64,000 nt of DNA from Paenibacillus sp. SC116 (GCF_024733555.1 NZ_JANIOF010000004.1:310001-374000), one strand, 5' to 3'; shown: positions 52,566-60,181, counted from the stretch's first letter. Notes: a model not told the origin generated them from the sequence alone. Made by a program: numbers and translations.

Positions 52566-53726
52566 ATGGGTAACTTTTTTCCATGGAAGTCGCTGTCGGT
52601 GTTAATGGTGTCCATCGCAACGTTAGGTGTTGTTGGCATTAATCAGTGGGCCACGCCTATCGTGAATGATATGCAAAAGGAAGTCGTGACTCACGCGAAG
52701 AAGGAACTGCGTGTGCCCGCTTATGATTCTATTGTCTATATGCCGCTCTGGATCGAGCATTTGAAAGAGCAGCCTGATAATGGACGTCAAAAAGTCGGTG
52801 TGTTTGGACCATCAACCGTCTTTGGCACTACCGTAAAGGACGGTAAAAACACGACAGCTGGTGTACTCCAGCTGCATATGAAAGACAAAACCGTTTATAA
52901 CCTCGGACTTACAGGTGGTCGCTTTACAGAGACATATGCGATTCTTGCGTCGATGATCGATGAGATTGATTATGTCGTCTATGAGGTGAACTATGGTATA
53001 GCTGTAGTAACTGAGAATGAGCCAGATGTTATGGTATATCCGACAATGGTTAGCAAGCTTGGCCAAAGTATCCCTAAAGATTGGCTGGATGAATTCCCTA
53101 CTAAAAATAAAGGCTCTCTTCCAAGTGATGCGCATAACTGGATGACGGCAAATGTGCTGAATAACTGGACGCTATTCCATGACCGTGATGCGCTCAGTTA
53201 TAAGTTCTTAAAAACACGTACGCCGATGGAGAAACTGCGTCGGGAAATGAAAAAGCAGCAGGATGCGAAGAAAGGGGTTAAACCCGAACCAGCTGTATCT
53301 CCGTATCGTGCATATGATTCATTTAGCAACACCTATAAGGCAAAGGTAGATAAACATTTCAAGTCTCTCTACACGTGGAAGAAACCATTTGACCCTAACA
53401 ATAGCTTCGGCTTGTTCATGATGGAGCAGACGTTGGATTTGCTTAAAGAGCATAATAAGAAAGCGGTCTTCTATTCGGCACCGCTGGACAAGACGTTGAT
53501 AACGAAACGCAAGCTGCTGGATTGGAAAGATTACAACAAAGTAATGGGTTCTTATAAAAAGCTGATTGAATCTCGTGGATATCCATATATTGAGTTCAAC
53601 GGCGGAACGAATGTCGTGGATCATAAATACTATCACGATCCTTCGCATATGACGGATGCAGGCAATAAGCTGTTTGGCGAAATTCTATACAAGAGGTTGA
53701 AAGCATATGGAATTACCAACAAGTAG
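52566..53726 (+). CDS. SGNH-type protein partnered with the MBOAT (DltD/AlgX-like)
   Basis: A 386-residue protein with an N-terminal membrane anchor (residues about 9-26) and an extracytoplasmic SGNH-like domain. The block I equivalent is VGVFGPSTVFG with S83 as the likely nucleophile, NLGLTGGRF is a block II-like Gly motif, and the catalytic D358/H361 dyad lies in HDPSHMTDAG. It is the partner that takes the acyl group outside the membrane and transfers it to the acceptor, as DltD and AlgX/AlgJ do. AAAGGAG lies 13 bases before the ATG. Its end overlaps the microprotein gene by 20 bases. Confidence 0.85.
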   Translation: MGNFFPWKSLSVLMVSIATLGVVGINQWATPIVNDMQKEVVTHAKKELRVPAYDSIVYMPLWIEHLKEQPDNGRQKVGVFGPSTVFGTTVKDGKNTTAGVLQLHMKDKTVYNLGLTGGRFTETYAILASMIDEIDYVVYEVNYGIAVVTENEPDVMVYPTMVSKLGQSIPKDWLDEFPTKNKGSLPSDAHNWMTANVLNNWTLFHDRDALSYKFLKTRTPMEKLRREMKKQQDAKKGVKPEPAVSPYRAYDSFSNTYKAKVDKHFKSLYTWKKPFDPNNSFGLFMMEQTLDLLKEHNKKAVFYSAPLDKTLITKRKLLDWKDYNKVMGSYKKLIESRGYPYIEFNGGTNVVDHKYYHDPSHMTDAGNKLFGEILYKRLKAYGITNK

Positions 53727-53895
53727 TCGCTTAGAGAAGCATAAGTCCAAGCCTTTGCCGCTTGGTAAGCAAATAGGTCGTTATATGATTCTAGGGCTTG
53801 TTACACTTGCTGGAGCAGCATTGATGATCGTTGTCGTATTAGGAATCTTGTTCTTTTCAGGTGAATCAACGGAATTCATTTATATGAACTTTTAG
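53707..53895 (+). CDS. DltX-like membrane microprotein with C-terminal FxYxxF
   Basis: A 62-residue bitopic protein: a basic cytosolic N-terminus (SRLEKHKSKPLPLGKQ), one membrane helix (about residues 27-50) and a short outer tail ending STEFIYMNF. The last six residues F57-I-Y59-M-N-F62 fit the FxYxxF pattern of DltX, where the C-terminal tyrosine is the relay that carries D-alanine from DltB towards DltD. The residue order, the position at the extreme C-terminus and the MBOAT-SGNH context make the same relay role likely here. It overlaps the SGNH gene by 20 bases with AGAGG 10 bases ahead, so it is translationally coupled. Confidence 0.8.
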   Translation: MELPTSSRLEKHKSKPLPLGKQIGRYMILGLVTLAGAALMIVVVLGILFFSGESTEFIYMNF

Positions 53896-53932
53896 TAGAT
53901 TCATAGATTTATAATAGGTAAAGGTGGAAGAA

Positions 53933-53967
53933 AAGCTTGTGGCGTATGATGCTGCAAGCTTTTTTTG
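53933..53967 (+). terminator. Terminator of the acylation module
   Basis: AAGCTTG pairs with CAAGCTT (short extra pairs inside) and is followed by TTTTTT. It lies 38 bases after the microprotein stop and just before the convergent SpoIIM gene. Confidence 0.75.
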
Positions 53968-53973
53968 TTGCAG

Positions 53974-54522
53974 TTATCGAGTCCAATCCATAATATTCGG
54001 TGTCACATATGCCTCAATGAAACTCGCACCTATGAGTAGAATCGTCATGATAGCTAACAATAAGCCAATTCTGGTTGCTTCTTGTTTCCAGTTAACACGC
54101 TGCTTAAGTTTAATGAAGCGCGCTGCCCAGACTAGCGGCTTCAAACCGATTGCGCCTGCAATTAGCAAGGCAGGAATTTCTAATATTCCATGGGGCAGCA
54201 AGCCTGCCAAAATCGTTTCGACGGAGCTAAAGGATGTGGCTAAGACGGAAACAAACCCGATCATGATCCCGTTGAATAACAAAAACATAATCGTAGGAAT
54301 GGATAGTAAAATGCCGCTAGCAGCAATAATGAGTCCCGTCACGATATTATTAAACGCTAGCGTATACCACTCGGGGTACTGTGGATTATAGTACGTTTTT
54401 GGATCAATATCGACATAGTTGCCCAAAGTAATTCCAAGTAAAAGCCCCGCTAATAGAAACAAGGCAGCTAAAATAAAGCGTTTCTTTTCTTCTTGCCATA
54501 CTTGCTTTAGGTTGATTTTCAT
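53974..54522 (-). CDS. SpoIIM/DUF95 family membrane protein
   Basis: A 182-residue polytopic protein of the stage II sporulation protein M family. In B. subtilis SpoIIM forms with SpoIID and SpoIIP the DMP complex that remodels peptidoglycan during engulfment. Family features are the early helix LAALFLLAGLLLGITLG, the FNNIVTGLIIAASGILLSIPTIMFLLFNGIMIG pair and LAGLLPHGILEIPALLIAGAIGL (the GLLPHGIxEIPA motif is diagnostic). The ATG at 54522 follows GAGGTG by 9 bases. Many genomes carry SpoIIM-like paralogues of unknown role, so this need not be the sporulation copy. Confidence 0.88.
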   Translation of the reverse strand: MKINLKQVWQEEKKRFILAALFLLAGLLLGITLGNYVDIDPKTYYNPQYPEWYTLAFNNIVTGLIIAASGILLSIPTIMFLLFNGIMIGFVSVLATSFSSVETILAGLLPHGILEIPALLIAGAIGLKPLVWAARFIKLKQRVNWKQEATRIGLLLAIMTILLIGASFIEAYVTPNIMDWTR

Positions 54523-54583
54523 GCTGTTTTTCACCTCATGATGTGTTTGATAATTTTGAATTACATAAATAGACATAAATAAA

Positions 54584-54610
54584 AGTACACCTAAATCTAT
54601 CAGGTGTACT
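54584..54610 (-). terminator. Terminator of the 55-residue protein gene
   Basis: AGTACACCT pairs perfectly with AGGTGTACT; on the minus strand it is followed by TTTATTTATG. Confidence 0.85.
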
Positions 54611-54621
54611 CGTATAGGGTA

Positions 54622-54789
54622 TTACAGCGCTACAGCAGTATCGATTAATCCAAGATTAATAAGAGTCTCGAGAAGTCCTCTAATTGGCTCGAGCTGTGGG
54701 GGAAGGATACCTGTATCGATTAGGTTACGGATAATTTCAAGTGCTACCGAAAGATCAACACCTAGTAATTGTGCAACATCCATCATCAT
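54622..54789 (-). CDS. 55-residue orphan protein
   Basis: A short helical protein (MMMDVAQLLGVDLSVALEII, then a Leu/Ile-rich RNLIDTG...LLETLINLGLIDTAVAL) with an excellent ribosome binding site, AAAGGAGGTG, 7 bases ahead, and its own terminator. It is therefore a real transcription unit in spite of its size. It has no signal peptide, no cysteine and no clear membrane helix; the Leu/Ile periodicity suggests an amphipathic helical bundle. I do not recognise a family. An inverted repeat lies just upstream. Confidence 0.65.
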   Translation of the reverse strand: MMMDVAQLLGVDLSVALEIIRNLIDTGILPPQLEPIRGLLETLINLGLIDTAVAL

Positions 54790-54820
54790 AGTTTTGCACC
54801 TCCTTTTCTCTTGAACTAAC

Positions 54821-54850
54821 ACCAATCTATGAGGACTCTATCAGATTGGT
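54821..54850. repeat. Inverted repeat upstream of the 55-residue protein gene
   Basis: ACCAATCT and AGATTGGT form a perfect 8-bp inverted repeat with a 14-base spacer (TATGAGGACTCTATC-like inner symmetry is partial). Placed 31 bases before the start codon it could be an operator or a leader hairpin. Confidence 0.5.
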
Positions 54851-55272
54851 TCCAAACTTGAGCAGCTCGTCCCATAGATTTGGATATGTCGTCTATGTCA
54901 TATTGGACAAGTATCGGCAACCCTGAATATCTGCGTTCAAGCAACATTCGGACGAAAAGGAGAATAGATATCGACGAGAAAAAATAGCGAATTTGCTATG
55001 AATAGAGTGCGGCGATAAGTTAATGCGGCCACCCATACAGGACAGAATTATAGTGATAGGGGGAAAAGCTGGCTTAAATAGTCATGATTGAATCCTATTT
55101 GATATGTAGGTTGTCGTCCATAGTGGGAAAAACAATCCCCTTAAATTGTAAATGAAATTTCCGTGGATTTATGCTAATATCATTTTTGTTCTCAATAAGA
55201 GAACAAGTGTCTTTTTACAGAGGACAAAGTGATGATTTTTCCATGGATAGAACATGCTAAGGAGATACAGCG
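54851..55272. other. Intergenic region before the symporter gene
   Basis: About 420 bases with no supported gene. A 33-codon frame at 54885 has no ribosome binding site and was not accepted. The region must hold the symporter promoter, which I could not place. Confidence 0.4.
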
Positions 55273-56448
55273 ATGAAACGAATTGGACTTTTTATGCGCA
55301 TTATTATTGCTATAGCCCTCGGAATTGGACTTGGACTTGTCGCACCGGACTGGATTATTCGCATTTTTGTTACCTTTAACAAAGTATTTGGTAACTTCCT
55401 GAGCTTCATTATTCCACTTATTATTATTGGATTTATTATTCCAGGTATAGGGGAGTTGGGTCGTGGAGCGGGTAAGTTAGTCGGGTTAACGGCAGGTGTA
55501 GTCTATATGTCTACAATAGTTGCAGGCTTCCTGGCTTATTTCGTGGCTTATTCGACATTTCCGAAGTTTCTCAATGCGTCTAATGTTGATCAAACGAATC
55601 ATGGTATGGGACAAAAGCTGTTGGAGAGTTATTTTGACATTGGAATGCCACCTGTATTTGATATTATGACCGCTTTGCTGCTTGCTTTCCTGATTGGGAT
55701 TGGGATTACAGTTGTACAGGCCGATGGATTGATGAAAATATCGCTTGAATTGAAAGACATCGTTGGTAAAGTCATTTCCACGATTATTGTACCGCTACTG
55801 CCAGTCCATATTGCGGGTATTTTTATGAATATGACGCAAGCAGGCGAAGTGGCGATGATTTTACAGGTGTTCGTTAAAGTGTTTGTGATTATTCTAGTGC
55901 TGCACTTGGTTATTCTGATCTTGCAATTTTCTGTTGCAGGGGTATTAAATAGACGTAATCCGTTCCGCATGCTGCGTACAATGGTGCCAGCATACTTTAC
56001 AGCACTAGGCACGCAATCGTCAGCAGCGACGATTCCGGTGACATTGAAGCAGGTAAAAGAGCTTGGTACAGATGAGGAAGTTGCAGACTTTGTTGTTCCG
56101 CTATGCGCAACGATTCATATTACAGGCTCGACCATTACGTTGACGTCGGTGTCAGCAGCCATCTTGCTGTTAAATGGACATACACTGTCGCTTGAGGTAA
56201 TGGTACCGTTCATTTTGATGCTTGGCATCACGATGATTGCGGCCCCAAGTGTACCGGGCGGTGGGGTAATGGCTGCGTTGGGTCTATTTACAACGATGCT
56301 CGGTTTTGATGATGCGATGATTAGCTTGGCGATTGCGTTGTATATCGCACAAGATAGCTTCGGTACAGCTACCAACGTTACGGGTGACGGTGCAATTGCA
56401 CAAATTATTCATTACTTTAAGAAAAAGAATAAGTTATCTGCAAGTTAA
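55273..56448 (+). CDS. Dicarboxylate/amino acid:cation symporter (DAACS family)
   Basis: A 391-residue secondary transporter of the glutamate/dicarboxylate:Na+ or H+ family. Seen: VAPDWIIRIFVTFNKVFGNFLSFIIPLIIIGFI (start of TM2), the serine-rich re-entrant hairpin region LGTQSSAATIPVT, the cation-binding segment CATIHITGSTITLT (in place of the usual NMDGT) and SVPGGGVMAALGL with NVTGDGAIAQII in TM8. The substitution of the NMDGT motif suggests an unusual branch whose substrate may differ from glutamate or C4-dicarboxylates. AAGGAG lies 8 bases before the ATG; a terminator follows. Confidence 0.85.
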   Translation: MKRIGLFMRIIIAIALGIGLGLVAPDWIIRIFVTFNKVFGNFLSFIIPLIIIGFIIPGIGELGRGAGKLVGLTAGVVYMSTIVAGFLAYFVAYSTFPKFLNASNVDQTNHGMGQKLLESYFDIGMPPVFDIMTALLLAFLIGIGITVVQADGLMKISLELKDIVGKVISTIIVPLLPVHIAGIFMNMTQAGEVAMILQVFVKVFVIILVLHLVILILQFSVAGVLNRRNPFRMLRTMVPAYFTALGTQSSAATIPVTLKQVKELGTDEEVADFVVPLCATIHITGSTITLTSVSAAILLLNGHTLSLEVMVPFILMLGITMIAAPSVPGGGVMAALGLFTTMLGFDDAMISLAIALYIAQDSFGTATNVTGDGAIAQIIHYFKKKNKLSAS

Positions 56449-56467
56449 CATTGATATAGCGACTATT

Positions 56468-56509
56468 ATCTAGTTATGGTGCAGGTTTTGCATGGTAACT
56501 AGATTTTTT
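56468..56509 (+). terminator. Terminator of the symporter gene
   Basis: ATCTAGTTA pairs perfectly with TAACTAGAT, with an inner TGCA/TGCA arm, followed by TTTTTT. Confidence 0.85.
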
Positions 56510-56817
56510 ATATGGAAAGAGGGGTTTGGGATATTGTAAGTAGCTCTTCCCCCTGACAATGCTTGTTGCTAGGGGGAGATTCCACATCGCCATCAAGCTA
56601 AGGGGCTAAGAAAGTATATGTGAGTGTGATAGTTTGAAAATTCTACCGCCACAATAAAGATATGCATCACAAATAAACCTAGTGCGCGTCTTTATCATGA
56701 ATATTCTGTAAGTCAAAACAGCCAAAATCTCTTATATACAAGTCTTTTAGTTGAATGGTGTGTAAGCTTTATGAAAGTAAATAAAGTATACTTACTATTA
56801 TTGTGAGGTGTTAGTAA
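56510..56817. other. Intergenic region before the ANT(4')-like gene
   Basis: About 300 bases without a long frame. A hairpin (TCCCCCT/AGGGGGA, 56548-56577) has no T-tract. The right half becomes strikingly AT-rich, in step with the resistance gene that follows. Confidence 0.4.
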
Positions 56818-56844
56818 ATGACAGCAGATAAAATTCCTCGTTAA
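56818..56844 (+). CDS. Possible 8-codon leader peptide of the ANT(4')-like gene
   Basis: GAGGTG lies 7 bases before an ATG that opens MTADKIPR and then a stop, 70 bases before the resistance gene. Short leader peptides of this kind control some antibiotic resistance genes by translation attenuation. No clear alternative hairpins sequestering the downstream site were worked out, so the role is a suggestion. Confidence 0.3.
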   Translation: MTADKIPR

Positions 56845-56914
56845 GCGCGTGATCCTCCTTGACCATTCATATATTATCCCATTCATCATTTTATTTAAAA
56901 AGGAGAAATGATAT

Positions 56915-57676
56915 ATGATTGGCCCAAGAAAAGTGACAAGAGAAGAAAGAATGGAAATTGCTTATACGATAGCAAATCAAGTATTAATAAAATATGGTTC
57001 AAACGTTAAAGCTATTGGGATCTATGGCTCTTTAGCTAGAAAAACAGATGGTCCCTTTTCTGATATTGAAATTAAATGTATTTTAAATGCTTTAGAAGAG
57101 GGCTATAGCTATGAATGGACATCAGGAGATTGGAAGGCAGAGGTAAACATGGATTGCGTAAAAGATATTATAGAAGAGGCTACCACAGTTGAGGAAGATT
57201 GGCCGCTTACACATGGACAATTCTTCAATATATCTCCAATTTATGATCCTGATGAATTTTTCCAAGAGTTAAGACAAAAAGCTGGTTCGGTAGAAAATAG
57301 CTTTTTCAAAGAGGCCATTTGTAAAACATTAGTCGAGGAAATGTATGAATACATTGGGAAATTAAGAAATATAGAATTTCAAGGTCCCAAAACATTCTTA
57401 CCTACATTGGCGATGAAAATATCAACTACAGGTGCGATGATTTTAGGATTACACAACAAACGATATTTTACAACATCAGCTCAAGTATTACCCGAGGCCA
57501 TGTCTTTTACTGATAAACCTGATGGATTTGACGAGCTCTGCAAAATGGTGATGTCGGGAGATCTTTCTGACTCAAAACAAATTATTAATTCATGCGAAAA
57601 ATATTGGGAGAGTTTATTAAATTGGTCAGCCAGCCATGACTACATGATAAAATGTTCAAGTGATTTGCCTGTATAA
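56915..57676 (+). CDS. Aminoglycoside 4'-O-nucleotidyltransferase-like protein
   Basis: A 253-residue protein clearly homologous, over its entire length, to ANT(4') (kanamycin nucleotidyltransferase, AadD) of Staphylococcus and Bacillus: TREERM near the start, the catalytic IGIYGSLARKTDGPFSDIEIK (G-S, D-x-E), EWTSGDWKAEVNMD, DWPLTHGQFFNISPIYD, LVEEMYEYIGKLRNI, GPKTFLPTLAMKI and VMSGDLSDSKQI. It would transfer AMP to the 4'-hydroxyl of kanamycin-type drugs. It is diverged enough that activity is not certain. The gene and its upstream region are visibly more AT-rich than the neighbours, suggesting acquisition. AAAGGAG is 9 bases upstream. Confidence 0.92.
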   Translation: MIGPRKVTREERMEIAYTIANQVLIKYGSNVKAIGIYGSLARKTDGPFSDIEIKCILNALEEGYSYEWTSGDWKAEVNMDCVKDIIEEATTVEEDWPLTHGQFFNISPIYDPDEFFQELRQKAGSVENSFFKEAICKTLVEEMYEYIGKLRNIEFQGPKTFLPTLAMKISTTGAMILGLHNKRYFTTSAQVLPEAMSFTDKPDGFDELCKMVMSGDLSDSKQIINSCEKYWESLLNWSASHDYMIKCSSDLPV

Positions 57677-57757
57677 TCAAAATAAATCTATTTTTAAGGA
57701 AACAAATATAACTAAAACAGAATGCAATGAAATTTATAAATCTATAACGAAAATCAA

Positions 57758-57792
57758 AACAGCTCTAGGGATTTCCCACGAGTTGTTTTTTT
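57758..57792 (+). terminator. Terminator of the ANT(4')-like gene
   Basis: AACAGCTC pairs with GAGTTGTT (one wobble), with an inner GGGA/TCCC arm, followed by TTTTTTC. Confidence 0.7.
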
Positions 57793-57819
57793 CTATATTT
57801 TCAAAATAACAAGGTTCTA

Positions 57820-57860
57820 CAAGCTTCCCTATGAATATGTTTTATATGTAGGGAAGCTTG
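57820..57860 (-). terminator. Hairpin downstream of the SMR operon
   Basis: CAAGCTTCCCT pairs perfectly with AGGGAAGCTTG around a 19-base AT-rich loop, 37 bases after the last SMR stop. A T-tract is lacking on the minus strand, so termination would be inefficient. Confidence 0.5.
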
Positions 57861-57896
57861 GCGAAGAACTAACAAATCCTTGTTTCACTACAAGAC

Positions 57897-58265
57897 TTAG
57901 ACCGCTTTGGATGTGGTATCCGCTGTTTCGGAGCCTTGATCACTTCTTGTTGTGCCTTTGTTCAGCATCATAATACCGACAACGACCAGCAGTAGGGCAA
58001 CAATCTTCAGCATGCTAATTTCTTCTTGGAAGAAAATAATGCCGAGTATGACTGCTAATGCGGTGCCGATCCCTGACCATGTTGCATAGGCAGAAGATAG
58101 CGGTATCGTTTTTAACGAGAAACTTAAGAAAGTGAATGCTGCGAGATAACAGATAGCAAAGCCGAGCGTAGGATAAATGGCCGTAAAGCCATTAGAAAGT
58201 TTCAGCATCACAGTACCTACGGCTTCTGTGATAATAGATAAGGATAAGAAAAATATACCTTTCAT
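57897..58265 (-). CDS. Small multidrug resistance (SMR) protein, second subunit
   Basis: A 122-residue four-helix SMR transporter with the essential membrane glutamate in helix 1 (FLSLSIITEAVGTVMLKLSNGF), the LSSAYATWSGIGTALAVILGIIFF motif and a charged C-terminal tail. It pairs with the preceding SMR gene to form a heterodimer, as in YvdR/YvdS, EbrA/EbrB and YkkC/YkkD. AAGGAG precedes the ATG by 8 bases. Substrates of such pairs are cationic drugs or guanidinium-type compounds. Confidence 0.9.
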   Translation of the reverse strand: MKGIFFLSLSIITEAVGTVMLKLSNGFTAIYPTLGFAICYLAAFTFLSFSLKTIPLSSAYATWSGIGTALAVILGIIFFQEEISMLKIVALLLVVVGIMMLNKGTTRSDQGSETADTTSKAV

Positions 58266-58291
58266 AAATCGAACTCCTTATGTGGATAGCG

Positions 58292-58606
58292 TTATTTTGT
58301 CATATTTAACAGAACAAGACCTATTACAAGCAGAAGGATACCGATAATACCTGTGCGGTTGATTCGCTCTTTGAAGAAAAGAACACCAACGAGTACAGTT
58401 AAAATCGTCCCAAGTCCACTCCAAGTTGCATATACCGGACCCAATGGCAGAAACTGAAGTACGTTAGAAAGCAAATAGAAACAAAGCCCATAACCGACAA
58501 CTACACCTGCGACAGGCAGTCCCCGTGTAAATCCGTTGGATAGCTTCAGCATAAAGGATCCGAATACTTCAAATACAATCGAAAAAAGCAATAAAACATA
58601 AGGCAT
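58292..58606 (-). CDS. Small multidrug resistance (SMR) protein, first subunit
   Basis: A 104-residue four-helix SMR protein with glutamate in helix 1 (LLFSIVFEVFGSFMLKLSNGF) and LGPVYATWSGLGTILTVLVGVLFFKERI. It overlaps the TetR stop by one base (TAATG), so it is translated together with the repressor. The order TetR-SMR-SMR matches yvdT-yvdS-yvdR of B. subtilis. Confidence 0.9.
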   Translation of the reverse strand: MPYVLLLFSIVFEVFGSFMLKLSNGFTRGLPVAGVVVGYGLCFYLLSNVLQFLPLGPVYATWSGLGTILTVLVGVLFFKERINRTGIIGILLLVIGLVLLNMTK

Positions 58607-59136
58607 TACGATGGTTCCTCCCTCAGTAATTTCATCATATAATCGAACACGATCTGGTGGTCCTCCTCAGCAACAGGACAGAGCTGGAACATGGATGAGA
58701 ACCACAATCCATCACATAAGGTGCGAAGCACGACAGATTTCTCTTTGGACAAACCTTCTTGTTCCCAAGCTTGATGAAAACGCTCATATTCTTCGGCCCA
58801 CAAATTTAAAAGCTCTGCATTGTTCGAGACGGTCGCTATCAGACTAGAGTTGACGAGCAGAAAGTCGGGATCTGCGGACGCTTTCATCGTTGCTTGTAAG
58901 TAGGCCTGGCTGTACGGGATAGCGGATTCCAACTCGGCTTCAATCATCTTCCGGAAGCATGCAATGACATGGATGTTCAATCCCTTTATTAATTCGTCTT
59001 TATTGTGAAAATGATACAGCAAACCACCTTTGCTAACACCAGCTTCAGCTGCTACAGCATCAAGTGTCAATTGATTCGCCCCTTTGGAGGCGATAACCTG
59101 AGAAGCTGCATTCAAAATCTGTTCGCGTTTGGACAT
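58606..59136 (-). CDS. TetR-family repressor of the SMR pair
   Basis: A 176-residue TetR-type regulator. The N-terminal helix-turn-helix (ILNAASQVIASKGANQLTLDAVAAEAGVSKGGLLYHFHNKDELIKGL) is textbook, and the rest is a helical ligand-binding domain. The start at 59136 follows AAGGTGG by 8 bases. A perfect 6-2-6 palindrome lies 20 bases upstream, the likely operator. By position it represses itself and the two SMR genes and may respond to their substrates. Similar in layout to B. subtilis YvdT. Confidence 0.92.
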   Translation of the reverse strand: MSKREQILNAASQVIASKGANQLTLDAVAAEAGVSKGGLLYHFHNKDELIKGLNIHVIACFRKMIEAELESAIPYSQAYLQATMKASADPDFLLVNSSLIATVSNNAELLNLWAEEYERFHQAWEQEGLSKEKSVVLRTLCDGLWFSSMFQLCPVAEEDHQIVFDYMMKLLREEPS

Positions 59137-59156
59137 GTTCGCAACCACCTTACTAT

Positions 59157-59170
59157 ACCGTCTGGACGGT
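59157..59170. promoter_or_regulatory. Putative TetR operator
   Basis: ACCGTC-TG-GACGGT, a perfect inverted repeat just upstream of the repressor gene and within the divergent region shared with the DsbA-family gene. Confidence 0.75.
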
Positions 59171-59325
59171 TTACTAATCAACATTATAGTTTGTAGGTTA
59201 TGAAGATTCAACTGTGTTACGATGCAAGGTGAAGTATATGAACGTGATTTCAGTTACGTCAGTATAGTTGCTTTCATATTAATAGTGTGATACTTTAAAG
59301 AAACATGATGATGGGAGGGTTTAAA

Positions 59326-60033
59326 ATGAAAATCGAAATTTGGTCGGACTATATGTGCCCATTTTGTTATATTGGGAAGAAACGATTGGAAACGGCGCTG
59401 CAGCAATTTGAGCATCGAGATCAAGTGGAGCTGACGTATCGCAGTTTTGAGTTGGATCCACATGCGCCCCGTGATTTGAACCAACGTGTAGTAGAAATGT
59501 TGGCTGCAAAATACAGCATGAGCATTGAGCAAGCAAGTGCGATGCAAAATCAGGTTGCAGCGCAAGCTTCGACTGTTGGTCTTACGTTTAACTTTGACAA
59601 GATGATAAACACCAACACTCGTGATGCTCATCGACTTACTCGTTATGCTTCGGATAAAGGCAAAGGGGCTCAAATGACAGAACGATTGTTCTTCGCCGCA
59701 TTTACGGAATCTCAACATGTTGGTAATCGTGACGTGTTAACAGATTTGGCCGTTGAAATTGGCCTTGATCGTGTTGAAGTAACACAGTTGTGGGAATCAG
59801 ATGCATACGTACAAGAAGTGCTGGCAGAAGAACAGCGTGCACAAGCGATGGGCGTCCGCGGTGTTCCTTATTTCTTAGTGGATGGCAAACTCGCGGTTAC
59901 TGGTGCACAGTCGAGTGAACATTTTACAGAGGCGCTGCAGTATGCGTGGCAGCATCGTGAACAATCTGAAGAAGTGTCGACTAACGAGGATGCCGCTGGT
60001 TCGGGATGTGTCGATGGAACTTGCTCTGTATAG
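59326..60033 (+). CDS. DsbA-family (FrnE-like) oxidoreductase
   Basis: A 235-residue cytosolic thioredoxin-fold protein of the FrnE branch, without a signal peptide. The active site C11-P-F-C14 is in WSDYMCPFCYIGKKRLE. Further marks are YRSFELDPHAP, NTRDAHRLTRYASDKGKG, FFAAFTESQHVGNRDVL and the cis-proline motif GVRGVPYFLVDGKLAVTGAQ. The last residues form an extra Cys pair (GSGCVDGTCSV). Likely acts on disulfides or detoxifies electrophiles. GGGAGGG lies 6 bases before the ATG. It is divergent from the TetR gene and may share its operator. Confidence 0.92.
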   Translation: MKIEIWSDYMCPFCYIGKKRLETALQQFEHRDQVELTYRSFELDPHAPRDLNQRVVEMLAAKYSMSIEQASAMQNQVAAQASTVGLTFNFDKMINTNTRDAHRLTRYASDKGKGAQMTERLFFAAFTESQHVGNRDVLTDLAVEIGLDRVEVTQLWESDAYVQEVLAEEQRAQAMGVRGVPYFLVDGKLAVTGAQSSEHFTEALQYAWQHREQSEEVSTNEDAAGSGCVDGTCSV

Positions 60034-60045
60034 CGAATATAATAA

Positions 60046-60089
60046 AAAGTATCCTGTTGCCACTTCAGTGGGAATAGGATACTTTTTTT
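60046..60089 (+). terminator. Terminator of the DsbA-family gene
   Basis: AAAGTATCCT pairs perfectly with AGGATACTTT and is followed by TTTT. Confidence 0.85.
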
Positions 60090-60181
60090 GTGCATGCAAT
60101 GATTGTTCGATTGATTAGTAGTCCGAATTGTGATTCTTCTATGGACTAGATGATATAAGATTGGAAAATAGGAGTGATAGA

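Noticed and set aside
54885-54986. 33-codon frame before the symporter gene
   Set aside because: No ribosome binding site and no recognisable sequence.
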